64,000 bases of DNA from Paraburkholderia franconis. GTDB taxonomy: Bacteria; Pseudomonadota; Gammaproteobacteria; Burkholderiales; Burkholderiaceae. Position numbers and translations under genes: made by a program. The DNA is taken from NCBI RefSeq assembly GCF_009362735.1, contig NZ_WHNP01000007.1, forward strand, positions 186,001-250,000, in the 5' to 3' direction. Under the pieces are notes generated by a model. That model searched no databases. It saw only the letters and a program-made list of their open reading frames with translations, and was not told the origin of the DNA. This document shows positions 11,455 to 24,825 of the stretch, one piece after another (position 1 is the stretch's first letter; each line of letters begins with the position of its first letter).

Positions 11455-12285
11455 TTACAGCCAACGTTCCCAGACTGGCTTCAGATCGGACGGCAGCGGC
11501 GGCAGGCTGCCCAGTTCGACGCGGCCTTCACCTGCCGCATGGAAATCGGACCCGCGCGATGCCTCGAAGCCGAAGCGACGCGCGACGTCCGCGTATTCGC
11601 GGTATTGATCGGGCGTGTGGCTGCCCGTGACGACTTCGATCGCCTTGCCGCCGAGATCGATGAACTCGCCGTACAACGCGTCGAATTCGGTCGGCGTGTA
11701 CGCGTAGCGGCCCGGATGCGCGATCACCGCTTCGCCGCCCGCAGCCTTGATCCACTTGATTGCGTCGGCGAGCTTCGACCAGCGATGCGGCACATAGCCC
11801 GGCTTGCCTTCGCCGAGAAAGCGCGAGAACACGTCCTGCGTATCCTTCGCGTAGCCTCGCTCGACCATGAAGCGCGCGAAATGCGTGCGCGAGATCATGT
11901 CGGGATTCGACACGTATTTCAGTGCACCTTCATACGCATCGGGAATGCCGAGCGTGGCCAGCTGCTCGCCGATCGCTTCGGCCCGCGCGGCGCGGCCGTT
12001 GCGCGTGCGATAGAGCCCGTCGAGCAATTCCTTGCAGGCGGGATCGACATGCAGGCCGACGATGTGAATCGTACGCGATGCCCATGTGACAGAGATCTCG
12101 ACGCCATCCAGATACCGCATGCCGAACGCCTCGGCCGCCTCGCGCGCCTCGACCTGGCCGCCCACTTCGTCGTGATCGGTCAGCGCCCACAGCGTCACAC
12201 CGCCCGCATGCGCGCGGCGCGCAACTTCGGCGGGCGCAAACGCGCCGTCGGACACAGTGGAATGGCAATGCAAGTCGGCGTTCAT
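11455..12285 (-). CDS. rnm: PHP-domain phosphoesterase (RNase AM / YciV family)
   Basis: A PHP-fold metal-dependent phosphoesterase, 276 aa. Family members hydrolyse 3',5'-bisphosphonucleotides and act as a 5'-3' exoribonuclease (RNase AM, formerly YciV/TrpH) that trims short RNAs and rRNA 5' ends. The PHP motifs are DLHCHSTVSDG at the N-terminus, ALTDHDEVGG, the histidine in VIAHPGRYAY and the final GSDFHAAGE. It is the first gene of the tight rnm-yciO-protease-trpS group. The hydrolase upstream is 86 bp away. Confidence 0.93.
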   Translation of the reverse strand: MNADLHCHSTVSDGAFAPAEVARRAHAGGVTLWALTDHDEVGGQVEAREAAEAFGMRYLDGVEISVTWASRTIHIVGLHVDPACKELLDGLYRTRNGRAARAEAIGEQLATLGIPDAYEGALKYVSNPDMISRTHFARFMVERGYAKDTQDVFSRFLGEGKPGYVPHRWSKLADAIKWIKAAGGEAVIAHPGRYAYTPTEFDALYGEFIDLGGKAIEVVTGSHTPDQYREYADVARRFGFEASRGSDFHAAGEGRVELGSLPPLPSDLKPVWERWL

Positions 12286-12371
12286 CGTCGTCTGGATAAG
12301 CTGAACATCTCATTCTACTGCAACGCAGTAAGCAAACGCAGAGGAATCACCGGCCCGATGCGCGCCAGGCG

Positions 12372-13268
12372 CTATGCGCAAAAGCCCTCGATCAGCGCGG
12401 CGACCTGCTCGGGCTGATCGTGATGAACCATGTGGCCCGCTTCGTCGATGAACGCTTCGCGCCAGTCGGCAAACGCGCTGAAACGCGCCTTGAATTCATC
12501 GAGCGGAATATTGCCCGCCAGCATCGCGAGCGTGGGCGATGCCGTCGCTTCGACGTGCAGCACCTTTGCTCGCACGTTCGCCCAGACGGCCATCACTTCG
12601 TCGAGCCGGTACAGCAGCGGCCCGCGGATCTTGTGCGCCGGATCGGCGAGCAGCACGTAGCCGCCCTTGCCATCCGGCTTCGACCAGTGCTGCGCGAGAA
12701 AGCGCGCGCGCCGCGGGTCCAGCCGCTCGTTGGTCTTGATCAGGCGCTCGGCGACATCGTCGAGCGTCGCGTACGGGCGCAGCGACGGCGGCTCGCGCAA
12801 TTCGTCGAGCCACGACGCGAGACGGCGCGGCAGTTGCGACGGCTTCGACGGCGCGAGCCCGAACCCTTCCAGATCGACCACGCGCCGCACCCGCTCTGGC
12901 CGCACGCCCGCGTACAGACAGACGACGTTCGCGCCCATGCTGTGCCCGACGAGGTTCACTTCGCCTGTCGGCGCGTAGTGATCGAGCAGCGCCTCGAGGT
13001 CGGCCAGATATTCCTGAAACCAGTAATGGCCGCCGCCCTTCTCCGCGACGGGCCAGTCGGACAACCCGAAGCCGCGTGCATCGGGTGCTATCACCTGCCA
13101 GTCACCGGCGAGCGCATCGACGACGAACTGAAACGAAGCGGCGACATCCATCCAGCCATGCAGCATGAAGAGAGTCGGCGCGTCGGGGCTGCCCCAACGG
13201 CGCACATGCAGGCGCACGCCGCGCACGGTGACGAATTCGGAAACGGAGGGATTCAAAGGACGTTCCAT
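12372..13268 (-). CDS. Alpha/beta hydrolase
   Basis: A cytosolic alpha/beta-hydrolase of about 298 aa. The oxyanion region is LFMLHGWMDVAASFQF. The nucleophile elbow is LVGHSMGANVV, with the serine as likely nucleophile. The acid and the final histidine (FIDEAGHMVHHDQPEQ) complete a plausible triad. The substrate is unknown. I chose the ATG at 13268, giving MERPLNPSVSE, because the sequence before it in the longer frame is low-quality and Arg-rich. Confidence 0.9.
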   Translation of the reverse strand: MERPLNPSVSEFVTVRGVRLHVRRWGSPDAPTLFMLHGWMDVAASFQFVVDALAGDWQVIAPDARGFGLSDWPVAEKGGGHYWFQEYLADLEALLDHYAPTGEVNLVGHSMGANVVCLYAGVRPERVRRVVDLEGFGLAPSKPSQLPRRLASWLDELREPPSLRPYATLDDVAERLIKTNERLDPRRARFLAQHWSKPDGKGGYVLLADPAHKIRGPLLYRLDEVMAVWANVRAKVLHVEATASPTLAMLAGNIPLDEFKARFSAFADWREAFIDEAGHMVHHDQPEQVAALIEGFCA

Positions 13269-13344
13269 GGTGCGGCTTGTAAAAAGAATGGTCGTTCGAT
13301 TATATCGAGATACGCGGCCGCGCGTGGGTGCGTGGAAGTCCGCC

Positions 13345-14199
13345 TCAGTCGTCGGCGCGCTGCTGCGCTTCGAGGCCGGCCAGCGCCGCCAGTTCCTCCT
13401 CTTCAAAGCCGGCGCTGCGCCGCGCTTCGAAATTGAAGGGCCCGCGCAGTTTCGGCGCGCGATATTCATCGGACAGACGCAGATAGGTCTGATGCGCATC
13501 GACGCCCGCCTCGTCGCACAGATGTCGGAACCAGCGGTTGCCGATCAGCACATGACCGATTTCGTCGCGCAGGATCACGTCCAGAATCGCCGCCGACGCA
13601 TGATCGCCCGCCTGTTGCAGCCGCGCGCGGATCGGCGGCGACGCATCGAGCCCGCGCGCCTCCAGCGTGCGCGGCACGAGCGCCATGCGGGCGAGCACGT
13701 CGCCGCGCGTGCGCTCGCACATGTCCCACAGGCCGTCGTGCGCCGGAAAGTCTCCGTACGCGTGGCCGAACTCCGCAAGCCTCGCGGACAGCAGCGAAAA
13801 GTGATGCGATTCCTCCGACGCGACCTTCATCCAGTCGACGTAAAACGCCTCCGGCATGCCGCTGAATCGCCACACGGCGTCGAGCGCCAGATTGATCGCG
13901 TTGAACTCGATATGCGCGAGCGCGTGCAGCAGCACCGCGCGCCCTTCCGGCGACTGCATGCTGCGCCGCCCAAGCTTGCGCGGCTCGACGAGTTCGGGAC
14001 GCGCGGGACGCCCAGGCAGCCCGGCAGGCTCATCCAGCACCCGTTCCGGCGACACGGCCGCCGTACCATCCCGCACGCGCGCATAGAGAGCCTGCGCCGC
14101 CGCGGCCTTCTGCGCCGGTACGCGCTCGCCCAGCACGGCCAGCGCTTCGGTGCGGGCGCAAATCGGGGCATCGGAACGGGGGAAATCGGGGGAATGCAT
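13345..14199 (-). CDS. DUF455 family ferritin-like protein
   Basis: A 284-aa helical protein of the DUF455 family, which has a ferritin-like fold. Likely di-metal ligands are seen in LLHALAHIEFNAINLAL, VASEESHHFSLL and LRDEIGHVLIGNRWF (Glu, His and ExxH patterns). DUF455 proteins have been grouped with tRNA-modifying MiaE-like oxygenases by fold, but I know of no experimental function for this subgroup. It precedes the hydrolase by 76 bp and is divergent from the carbonic anhydrase gene. Confidence 0.88.
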   Translation of the reverse strand: MHSPDFPRSDAPICARTEALAVLGERVPAQKAAAAQALYARVRDGTAAVSPERVLDEPAGLPGRPARPELVEPRKLGRRSMQSPEGRAVLLHALAHIEFNAINLALDAVWRFSGMPEAFYVDWMKVASEESHHFSLLSARLAEFGHAYGDFPAHDGLWDMCERTRGDVLARMALVPRTLEARGLDASPPIRARLQQAGDHASAAILDVILRDEIGHVLIGNRWFRHLCDEAGVDAHQTYLRLSDEYRAPKLRGPFNFEARRSAGFEEEELAALAGLEAQQRADD

Positions 14200-14392
14200 G
14201 GTGCGTTATGGAGCGATACGTGAAAAACGGGAAGCCAGCGATGCTGCCACGGCTTGCTGCACGCGGGCTTATTGCACAACCGTTTACAATACGCGATCCG
14301 ATCATGCAGCGCGGGATGCCGCCATCCCGCGCAACGTGCCGCGCCGGCCGCCGATGAGTGGCGGCGAGGCGTCCGACGACCGAGGAGACACT

Positions 14393-14917
14393 GTGGCAAT
14401 CTACAAGCTGGGCGACGCCGCCCCGACCATTCACGAGAGCGTGTTCGTCGCAGACACGGCAACCATCATCGGCAAAGTGACGGTCGAAGAAAACGCGAGC
14501 GTCTGGTTCGGCGCTTCGATCCGCGGCGACAACGAGCCGATCACCGTCGGCACGGGCACCAACATTCAGGAAGGCGCCGTGCTGCACGCCGATCCGGGCT
14601 TTCCGCTGACGCTCGAAGCGAACGTGACGGTCGGCCATCAGGCGATGTTGCACGGCTGCACGGTCAAGGAAGGCGCGTTGATCGGCATTCAGGCTGTGGT
14701 CTTGAACGGTGCAGTAATCGGCCGCAATTGTCTGGTCGGAGCGGGTGCCGTCGTTACCGAAGGCAAGGTTTTCCCCGACAATTCTCTGATTCTCGGTGCG
14801 CCCGCAAAGGTCGTCCGAGAATTGACCGAAGCAGATATCAAAGGCCTGCAGCGCGTCGCCGATAATTACGTCGAGCGCAGGGACTATTTCAAGGCGCAAC
14901 TCGTCCGCATCGGCTAA
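14393..14917 (+). CDS. Gamma-class carbonic anhydrase family protein
   Basis: A left-handed beta-helix protein of 174 aa, trimeric in known relatives (YrdA/CaiE/PaaY). The hexapeptide repeats run from TATIIGKVTVEENASVWFG to NSLILGAPAKVVREL. The three zinc-binding histidines, H65, H82 and H87, are present (VLHADPG and VGHQAMLHGC). Some members hydrate CO2; in others the activity is weak or unproven. I chose a GTG start at 14393, giving MAIYKLGDAAP, with GAGGAGA just upstream. The longer in-frame ATG starts overlap the divergent gene. hslO follows 62 bp downstream. Confidence 0.93.
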   Translation: MAIYKLGDAAPTIHESVFVADTATIIGKVTVEENASVWFGASIRGDNEPITVGTGTNIQEGAVLHADPGFPLTLEANVTVGHQAMLHGCTVKEGALIGIQAVVLNGAVIGRNCLVGAGAVVTEGKVFPDNSLILGAPAKVVRELTEADIKGLQRVADNYVERRDYFKAQLVRIG

Positions 14918-14979
14918 GGCCGGCGGCACGACGCGTCAAGCGCGGCCTTCCCGCCGCGCGGTTCGACCGAGGAAAAGTT

Positions 14980-15930
14980 GTGAGTGATCAGTTGCAAAAA
15001 TTCATGTTCAGCGCGGCGCCCGTTCGCGGCGAGATCGTTTCGCTGGCCAATACGTGGCAGGAAGTGCTGACGCGCAGGAGCTATCCCGCGCCCGTGCGGA
15101 ACCTGCTCGGCGAGATGATGGCCGCGTGCGCGCTGCTGTCGGCGAATCTGAAATTCGACGGCACGCTGATCATGCAGATCTTCGGCGACGGTCCCGTGAA
15201 GATGCTTGTCGTGCAATGCAACTCGGACCTGTCGATGCGCGCGACCGCGAAGTTCGCCGGCGACGCCGCGCACACGATCACCGACGATCTCACGCTCGTC
15301 GATCTCCTCAACGCGGGCGGCCACGGCCGCTGCGTGATCACGCTCGATCCGAAGAGCAAGGCGCCGGGCCAGCAGCCGTATCAGGGCATCGTACCGCTGT
15401 CGGGCGAGGATGGGCCGCTGAAGTCGATAGCAGAAGTGCTCGAGCACTACATGCATCACTCGGAGCAGCTCGATACGCGTCTGTGGCTCGCGGCGAACGA
15501 CCAGCGCGCGGTCGGCATGCTGCTGCAGAAGCTGCCCGGCGACGGCGGCATCGTCCCGCATCCCAGCGAAATCGATGCCGATACGTGGAATCGTCTCTGC
15601 ACGCTCGGCGGCACGCTGTCGACGGATGAACTGCTGAGCGAAGAACCGACCACGCTGTTCCGGCGCCTGTTCTGGCAGGAGAACGTCCAGCATTTCGAGC
15701 CGGCGAGAACGCGCTTCGAATGCACGTGCTCGCGCGAAAAAGTCGGCCGCATGCTGAAGATGCTGGGGCGCGAGGAAGTGGACAGCGTGATCGAAGAGCG
15801 CGGTCACGTCGAGATTCACTGCGAGTTCTGCAATCAGCGGTATGAATTCGACCCCGTCGACGTCGCGCAACTTTTCGTCGCCGCCGGGCTCTCACAGGGT
15901 GTAGCGCCGGCCGCCGACCAGCGGCATTGA
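14980..15930 (+). CDS. hslO: Redox-regulated chaperone Hsp33
   Basis: A cytosolic holdase activated by oxidative unfolding. Four cysteines bind zinc when reduced and form disulfides on oxidation. The C-terminal switch is visible as CTC in FECTCSREKV and CEFC in HCEFCNQRY, which is the family CxC...CxxC pattern. The N-terminal substrate-binding domain starts SDQLQKFMFSAAPVRGEIV. The protein has 316 aa and a GTG start at 14980 preceded by GAGGAAAA. Confidence 0.96.
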   Translation: MSDQLQKFMFSAAPVRGEIVSLANTWQEVLTRRSYPAPVRNLLGEMMAACALLSANLKFDGTLIMQIFGDGPVKMLVVQCNSDLSMRATAKFAGDAAHTITDDLTLVDLLNAGGHGRCVITLDPKSKAPGQQPYQGIVPLSGEDGPLKSIAEVLEHYMHHSEQLDTRLWLAANDQRAVGMLLQKLPGDGGIVPHPSEIDADTWNRLCTLGGTLSTDELLSEEPTTLFRRLFWQENVQHFEPARTRFECTCSREKVGRMLKMLGREEVDSVIEERGHVEIHCEFCNQRYEFDPVDVAQLFVAAGLSQGVAPAADQRH

Positions 15931-16063
15931 GCCGGAACAGACTGCGTCGCCGCGAGCCGCTCCCGCTGGCGGGCGGCGCAGTATCATCGGACATTGGCGG
16001 TTGCCTGATTGCTGATTTCGCTGATAGCCAAATTGCTTAGGCATCCGATCGATGGAGATCAAA

Positions 16064-16456
16064 ATGAATACGCTTGCCCTGTTACGCGCCACTAATCCAA
16101 CCCGGGTGTGCGCTCTCGCGCTCGTTGCCGGCGCTGCCGCTTTGTCCGGCTGCATGATGGACCCGGCCGGTCCGTCGCCGATCTACAGCCGCTTGCCCGC
16201 AGACCAGTCGGGCATCGCGGCGGCGACCGCGCATCCGCTCACGCCCGAAGAGCGCGCGCGTTACGACGCAATCGACAAGCAGGTGATGGTCGAGCAAAAC
16301 GAGGCGATGGCCGCCGATGCCGCCGCGCAGGCCTGGTCGCGCTACGCCGCGCCGCCCGTCACGGTCTATGGCAGCTACTCCAGCGGCGGCTGGGGACATG
16401 GCTGGGGCACGGGCATCGGCTACGGATATGCGCCAGGTTGGGGTTGGGGCTGGTAA
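16064..16456 (+). CDS. Small hypothetical lipoprotein, Gly/Trp/Tyr-rich C-terminus
   Basis: A predicted secreted lipoprotein of about 130 aa with unknown function. The signal peptide MNTLALLRATNPTRVCALAL leads to the lipobox AALSGC. The middle is a polar helical segment (TPEERARYDAIDKQVMVEQNEAMA). The last 30 residues are rich in Gly, Trp and Tyr (GWGHGWGTGIGYGYAPGWGWGW). The ATG at 16064 has GGAGA at a good distance. An ATG four codons earlier overlaps that ribosome-binding site. It is monocistronic and ends in a shared terminator. Confidence 0.8.
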   Translation: MNTLALLRATNPTRVCALALVAGAAALSGCMMDPAGPSPIYSRLPADQSGIAAATAHPLTPEERARYDAIDKQVMVEQNEAMAADAAAQAWSRYAAPPVTVYGSYSSGGWGHGWGTGIGYGYAPGWGWGW

Positions 16457-16530
16457 TACGCCCCTTGAATCGCTGCTTGTATGAACGGGCGCAGCCCGCC
16501 TCGTTCGATCGATACGCACGATGAAAAACA

Positions 16531-16561
16531 AAAGGCGCGGTTCATCATGAACCGCGCCTTT
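16531..16561. terminator. Bidirectional intrinsic terminator
   Basis: A 14-bp perfect stem (AAAGGCGCGGTTCA with its complement) with a 3-nt loop is flanked by A-rich sequence on the left and TTTTT on the right. It lies between the convergent lipoprotein gene and ftsB and should serve both strands. Confidence 0.93.
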
Positions 16562-16605
16562 TTCGTTGCATCCTCACGCGCATCCGCTTCGCGCCGCGCC
16601 AGACA

Positions 16606-17034
16606 TCAACCCGGCTTCTTCTCCTTCGCATCCTTTTTCGAGTGCTTGCGATCCGGCTTCGCGCGCGATTCCGGGTTCGGCACCACGCGCAACGGCGCGC
16701 CCGTGATCTGCCCGCGCGTCGACGTATTCGATTGCGCGGCGCTCGAAGCAGACAGCGGCGCGTTCGGCGATACGAACTGCACGAACACTTCGCTGTCCTT
16801 CACCATACCCATTTCGTAGCGGGCACGCTCTTCAACAGCGGCCGAGCCGTTCTGCAGATCCTGCACTTCACCCTGGATGCGCTCATTACGCGTCTTCTCG
16901 TCGGCGTTCTTTTTCAGTTGCTGAGCGAGTTCCTGTTGCAGCTCGTGGACGCGCAGCCAGCCGCCATGGCCCCACCACAGCGGATATTGGATCAGCACCA
17001 GCAGGACGAGCAGAACGACGGTGACGAGCCGCAT
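16606..17034 (-). CDS. ftsB: Cell division protein FtsB
   Basis: A bitopic septal protein that with FtsL and FtsQ activates septal peptidoglycan synthesis. The N-terminal membrane helix is VTVVLLVLLVLIQYPLWWG. It is followed by a coiled coil (LQQELAQQLKKNADEKTRNERIQG as heptads) and the conserved VEERARYEMGMVKDSEVFVQFV. At 142 aa it has a polar, Lys-rich tail longer than the E. coli protein. It is the last gene of pyrG-kdsA-eno-ftsB. The 168-bp gap to eno carries two inverted repeats. Confidence 0.94.
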   Translation of the reverse strand: MRLVTVVLLVLLVLIQYPLWWGHGGWLRVHELQQELAQQLKKNADEKTRNERIQGEVQDLQNGSAAVEERARYEMGMVKDSEVFVQFVSPNAPLSASSAAQSNTSTRGQITGAPLRVVPNPESRAKPDRKHSKKDAKEKKPG

Positions 17035-17060
17035 GAATTGAATTGCAGGGTGGAATACGC

Positions 17061-17087
17061 GCCGCCCTGCGCTGTACGCAGGGCGGC
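17061..17087 (-). repeat. 11-bp stem-loop in the ftsB leader
   Basis: GCCGCCCTGCG pairs with CGCAGGGCGGC around a 5-nt loop, 27-53 bp before the ftsB start. No run of T follows on either strand, so it is not a standard intrinsic terminator. It could be an mRNA processing or stability element between eno and ftsB. Confidence 0.6.
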
Positions 17088-17109
17088 AAGGGTGAGTCAG
17101 TAGCGAAGC

Positions 17110-17129
17110 ATAACCGTTTTAACGGTTAT
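17110..17129. repeat. Perfect palindrome between eno and ftsB
   Basis: ATAACCGTT-TT-AACGGTTAT is a 9-bp dyad with a 2-bp centre, located 76 bp before the ftsB start. It has operator-like symmetry. No regulator can be named from the sequence. Confidence 0.6.
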
Positions 17130-17202
17130 TGAGACAAATTGTTGACGGCAAGCGTCACTCTCGCGCGTCGAACTGTCTCGAAGGGCGGCCGTCGGGCGTC
17201 AA

Positions 17203-18513
<1,311 letters not shown>

Positions 18514-18611
18514 TTAAGGTGAGACGTCCGGTTCAGTTGGACTGCTCGCGTCCGGACGCGTTCGACGACCATCGGGTTGGTGCGCGCGGGTGTGGCCCGC
18601 GCGCCCGCGCA

Positions 18612-21319
<2,708 letters not shown>

Positions 21320-21359
21320 TCAGCAACTCTCAACAACCTTCAGCAATGTTCAGCAGCCC

Positions 21360-22196
21360 TCAGTCCAGCTCGCGCAGCAGCCGCTGCACGGCCCGCGCCG
21401 TCTCCAGCGGCCGCTCCATCGGGAAAAGATGACTCCCTTCGATCCACTCGAAATGTTCGCCAGCCAGCCGCCGCGTCGCATGCAGACCGGCCTGGCGCAC
21501 CTCCAGCGAGCGCGTCCCGGCCACGAACCCGAACGGTACGGGCGCGCCCCGCGCGAGGCGGCTTCCGCAGGTGTGGGGCAACGTCCGATAGATCAGGTAT
21601 TCCGTCTGCCGGTCGAAGGCCAGCTCGCGCGTCCCGTCCGCGGACACCTGCGGAATGCCGAACTCGATGTAGTCGGACAGCACCCGCTCGTCCCATCGCG
21701 CAAACGCCGGCTTCGCGTGAAAGTGGCGCCATGCTTCGTCGCGGCTCGCCCAGCGCGTGCGCCGCGTGCGCGTCGCCGCGGCCGGCGACAGCCTTTCATC
21801 GAGTCCCGTCCACTGCGACACGCGCAGCATGCTGCTCTGCCAACCCGCGATCACGGGCGAACCGAGCATCACCACGCCCCGCACCCACTGCGGCTTTTTC
21901 AGCGCCGCCATCAGCGACAGATAACCACCCAGAGAATGCCCGACCAGCCACACGGGATTCTCATAAGAACGCTCGATGTCATCCAGCAACTCTTCGACGA
22001 GATGCGGCCAGTCGCGCGTCACGGGATAGCGCGCGTCGTGTCCTATCCGTTCGATGGAACGCAAGTCGTAGTCGTCTGCCAGCTCCGCGAAGATCGTCCG
22101 ATAGGTGGACGCCGGAAACCCGTTTGCATGCGAGAAATGGATGATGTTCTTCAAGCGCTGCCGCCTCCGTTCCAGTTCGTTCTGGTTCATTCTCAT
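21360..22196 (-). CDS. Alpha/beta hydrolase
   Basis: A 278-aa alpha/beta-hydrolase. FSHANGFPASTYRTIF replaces the usual HG motif after strand 3, the nucleophile elbow is WLVGHSLGGYLSL, and the catalytic histidine is likely in EGSHLFPMERP. The substrate is unknown. Its ATG overlaps the comEC stop by 4 bp (22193-22196), so it is probably translationally coupled to comEC at the end of the lolC-lolD-tatD-comEC run. Confidence 0.88.
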   Translation of the reverse strand: MRMNQNELERRRQRLKNIIHFSHANGFPASTYRTIFAELADDYDLRSIERIGHDARYPVTRDWPHLVEELLDDIERSYENPVWLVGHSLGGYLSLMAALKKPQWVRGVVMLGSPVIAGWQSSMLRVSQWTGLDERLSPAAATRTRRTRWASRDEAWRHFHAKPAFARWDERVLSDYIEFGIPQVSADGTRELAFDRQTEYLIYRTLPHTCGSRLARGAPVPFGFVAGTRSLEVRQAGLHATRRLAGEHFEWIEGSHLFPMERPLETARAVQRLLRELD

Positions 22197-24727
22197 GGGT
22201 CGGTCGTCGTATCCATCCAGTACCGGCGATGCGTCTGCCGATAGCGCTCCAGCGACAACGTCGCGCCGTCCACGTCGATACGCGCGGCGCCGTCGTCGTC
22301 GCTGCGCGAGAGTTCGATGCGTCGCGCGCGATACCGCTCGTAGACGCCCAGCTGGGGATGATGAAACCGGTTGCGATAGCCTACCCGAAATACCGCAATG
22401 GACGGCTCGATGGAGTCGAGGAACGGCTCGGTCGACGAAGTCCTGCTGCCGTGATGCGGCACGAGCAGAATCTCCGCGCGCAACGCCGCGCGGTCGCGCG
22501 CAAGCAGCGTGCGTTCGACGTGCGCTTCGATGTCCGCGGCCAGCAAGGCCGTCATCGGCATTCTTGCGGCGACGGGTGTTTGAACGCGCGCGCCGTTATG
22601 AAGCGCCCCGGGTGCGCTCACGCGCAGCACGCAGCAATGCGCGTTCGGCTTGCCCTGCAACGGTCCGGGATCGGGCCAGAGTATCGCGAAGTCGACGCCG
22701 TCCCATTGCCAGTGCTGCCCTGCCGCGCAGCGCACGGTTTGCGCTCCCGCCTGGCGCGCCTGAATCCATAGCGGATTGTCGGGGACGAGGCCGGCCAGCA
22801 GTTGCCGCACTGCGATTGCGTCGAGCACGGCGGGCGCACCGCCCGAGTGATCGGAGTCCGCGTGGCTGATGATCAGCGCATCGAGCGTCGAGATGCCCGC
22901 CGACTGCAGATACGGCACGACGATGCGCTCGCCCGCATGCGTCGATTCGGGACCGGGGCCGGCGTCGAAAAGCAGCGTATGACGCGCCGTTTCGACGACG
23001 ATCGACGAGCCCTGGCCGATATCGAGCGCGGTCAGACGGAAGGTTCCGTCAGCGGGCGCGGACGACGCGGGCGCGAGCAGCGGCAGCCACGCGAGCGGCG
23101 CGGCCCAGCGCAACGGCCAGCCAGAAGGCGCGAGACACCACGCGACGCCGACGGCCGCCGACGCCATCGTCCACACGCCCGGTTGCGGCAATTGCCAGAG
23201 CGTCCACGCGGGCCCCGACAGCATTTGCAACGCGCTCGCGAGCCATTCGAGCAACCGATGCGCGAAGCGAAACGCGAACGCATCGAGCGGCGCCGGCAAT
23301 GCAACGCCCGCGATCACAGCCGGCGTCACGAAGGCGCTGACCCAGGGAATCGCAAACGCATTCGCGACGGGGCCGATCAACGGAATCTGCGAGAAGAATA
23401 CGACCGTCAATGGCGCGAGCGCGACCGTCACCGCGAACTGCACGCGAGCGCCGCTGCGTATCCGTTCGATTGTCGCGCCGAGCCACGAGCGCAAGGTATC
23501 CGCGCAACGCGCTGCGATCGAACGCTTGCACGTTTCGTCCCGCTGCGCGCCCGATGGCTCGTTTCGAACGAGGCGCGCCCGTGACGACATCGCGAACAGA
23601 ATCGCGCCGACTGCGCAGAACGATAGCCAGAATCCCGCCGATACCACCGCCCACGGATCGACGAGCAACACGAGCCCGAGCGCCCACGCGAGCACCATTG
23701 AAGGCGCGGCGCGCCTTCCGCCGACGTACGCAAGCGCAACGACGCATGCCATCCATAGCGAGCGCTGCGCGGGCACGTTGAAGCCCGCGAGCGCCGCATG
23801 AAACGCGGCGAATACGGCTCCGCTCGCGATGGCCACCTTCTGCGCGGGCACGAAGAGAGGCCAGTTTCGCCCGATGAAAAACGAGCGGCGCCATAACGCG
23901 CCCATCAACCATCCCGCGAGCCCCGCGACAAAGCCGATATGCAAGCCCGAGATCGCGACGAGGTGGCTCGTGCCCGTGCGACGCATCAAGAGCCAATCGG
24001 CGGCGCTGACGGCATCCTGAGCGCCGATCGCAAGCGCGACGACGATGCCGTAATGCGGCGCATCGCCCAACACAGCAGCAATGCGCTCGCGAATCCCCCA
24101 TCGCCAGCGATCGATCGCGACACCCACGCCGTTCACCATGCCCCGCAGCCGCACAGCCCGCGACGGCGCGCTCACATAGCCCGTCGCCCGAACGTCGCGT
24201 GCCAGCAAGGCCGCCTCGCCGTCGCGCACGCCCCAGTTCGCATTGCCATGTGGACGCTTCAGACGCACGTTCAGGCGCCAGCGCGAGCCGGGCTCGAGCG
24301 CGGGAGGCGGCACATCGTCCGCGATCCATGACAGTTGCAGCGTGCGAGGAAAGCGTTCGACGGGTGCATCGGCCGATTCGACCGAGAAGAGAAAACGCGT
24401 GCCGTCCGCGCTGCGCGTCGACAAGCCTTTGATCGATCCGCTCACGACGATGTCGCGCCCTTCCCACGCATGCGGCAACTCGAATGCAAGGCGCGTCTGC
24501 GCGCGCCACGACGCGTAGCCAAAGCCGATGCACCCGGCAGCGCAAAACACCGCGCACCAGCCCGCACGGATCGTCCACGCGCCGCCGCGTCGAAAGCACA
24601 CGCACGCGATAACGATCAGCACGACGGCGACAAGGCATAGCCCGAGCAACCCGAGCCACTCCGGCAACGACGCCTGCTGCTGCAACCACACGACGCCCAA
24701 CGCAAACCCGCACCACACTGCCCGCAT
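22193..24727 (-). CDS. comEC: DNA internalization-related competence protein ComEC/Rec2
   Basis: A large inner-membrane channel protein that takes single-stranded DNA into the cytoplasm during natural transformation. At 844 aa it contains an N-terminal DUF4131 region, the competence transmembrane domain (TSHLVAISGLHIGFVAGLAGWLMGALW) and a C-terminal metallo-beta-lactamase domain (ALIISHADSDHSGGAPAVL, then LLVPHHGSRTSS), probably a nuclease. No other competence genes are in the window, so competence itself cannot be inferred. The gene is intact. Confidence 0.94.
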   Translation of the reverse strand: MRAVWCGFALGVVWLQQQASLPEWLGLLGLCLVAVVLIVIACVCFRRGGAWTIRAGWCAVFCAAGCIGFGYASWRAQTRLAFELPHAWEGRDIVVSGSIKGLSTRSADGTRFLFSVESADAPVERFPRTLQLSWIADDVPPPALEPGSRWRLNVRLKRPHGNANWGVRDGEAALLARDVRATGYVSAPSRAVRLRGMVNGVGVAIDRWRWGIRERIAAVLGDAPHYGIVVALAIGAQDAVSAADWLLMRRTGTSHLVAISGLHIGFVAGLAGWLMGALWRRSFFIGRNWPLFVPAQKVAIASGAVFAAFHAALAGFNVPAQRSLWMACVVALAYVGGRRAAPSMVLAWALGLVLLVDPWAVVSAGFWLSFCAVGAILFAMSSRARLVRNEPSGAQRDETCKRSIAARCADTLRSWLGATIERIRSGARVQFAVTVALAPLTVVFFSQIPLIGPVANAFAIPWVSAFVTPAVIAGVALPAPLDAFAFRFAHRLLEWLASALQMLSGPAWTLWQLPQPGVWTMASAAVGVAWCLAPSGWPLRWAAPLAWLPLLAPASSAPADGTFRLTALDIGQGSSIVVETARHTLLFDAGPGPESTHAGERIVVPYLQSAGISTLDALIISHADSDHSGGAPAVLDAIAVRQLLAGLVPDNPLWIQARQAGAQTVRCAAGQHWQWDGVDFAILWPDPGPLQGKPNAHCCVLRVSAPGALHNGARVQTPVAARMPMTALLAADIEAHVERTLLARDRAALRAEILLVPHHGSRTSSTEPFLDSIEPSIAVFRVGYRNRFHHPQLGVYERYRARRIELSRSDDDGAARIDVDGATLSLERYRQTHRRYWMDTTTDP

Positions 24728-24825
24728 GCCACCTCCGCGCCTGATGCTCGCGTTGCGTCGCCGTGATATTCGTCAGGAACACGAACTATCTACGGCGACA
24801 ACGCCCGACGCGAGCCAAACAGTGA

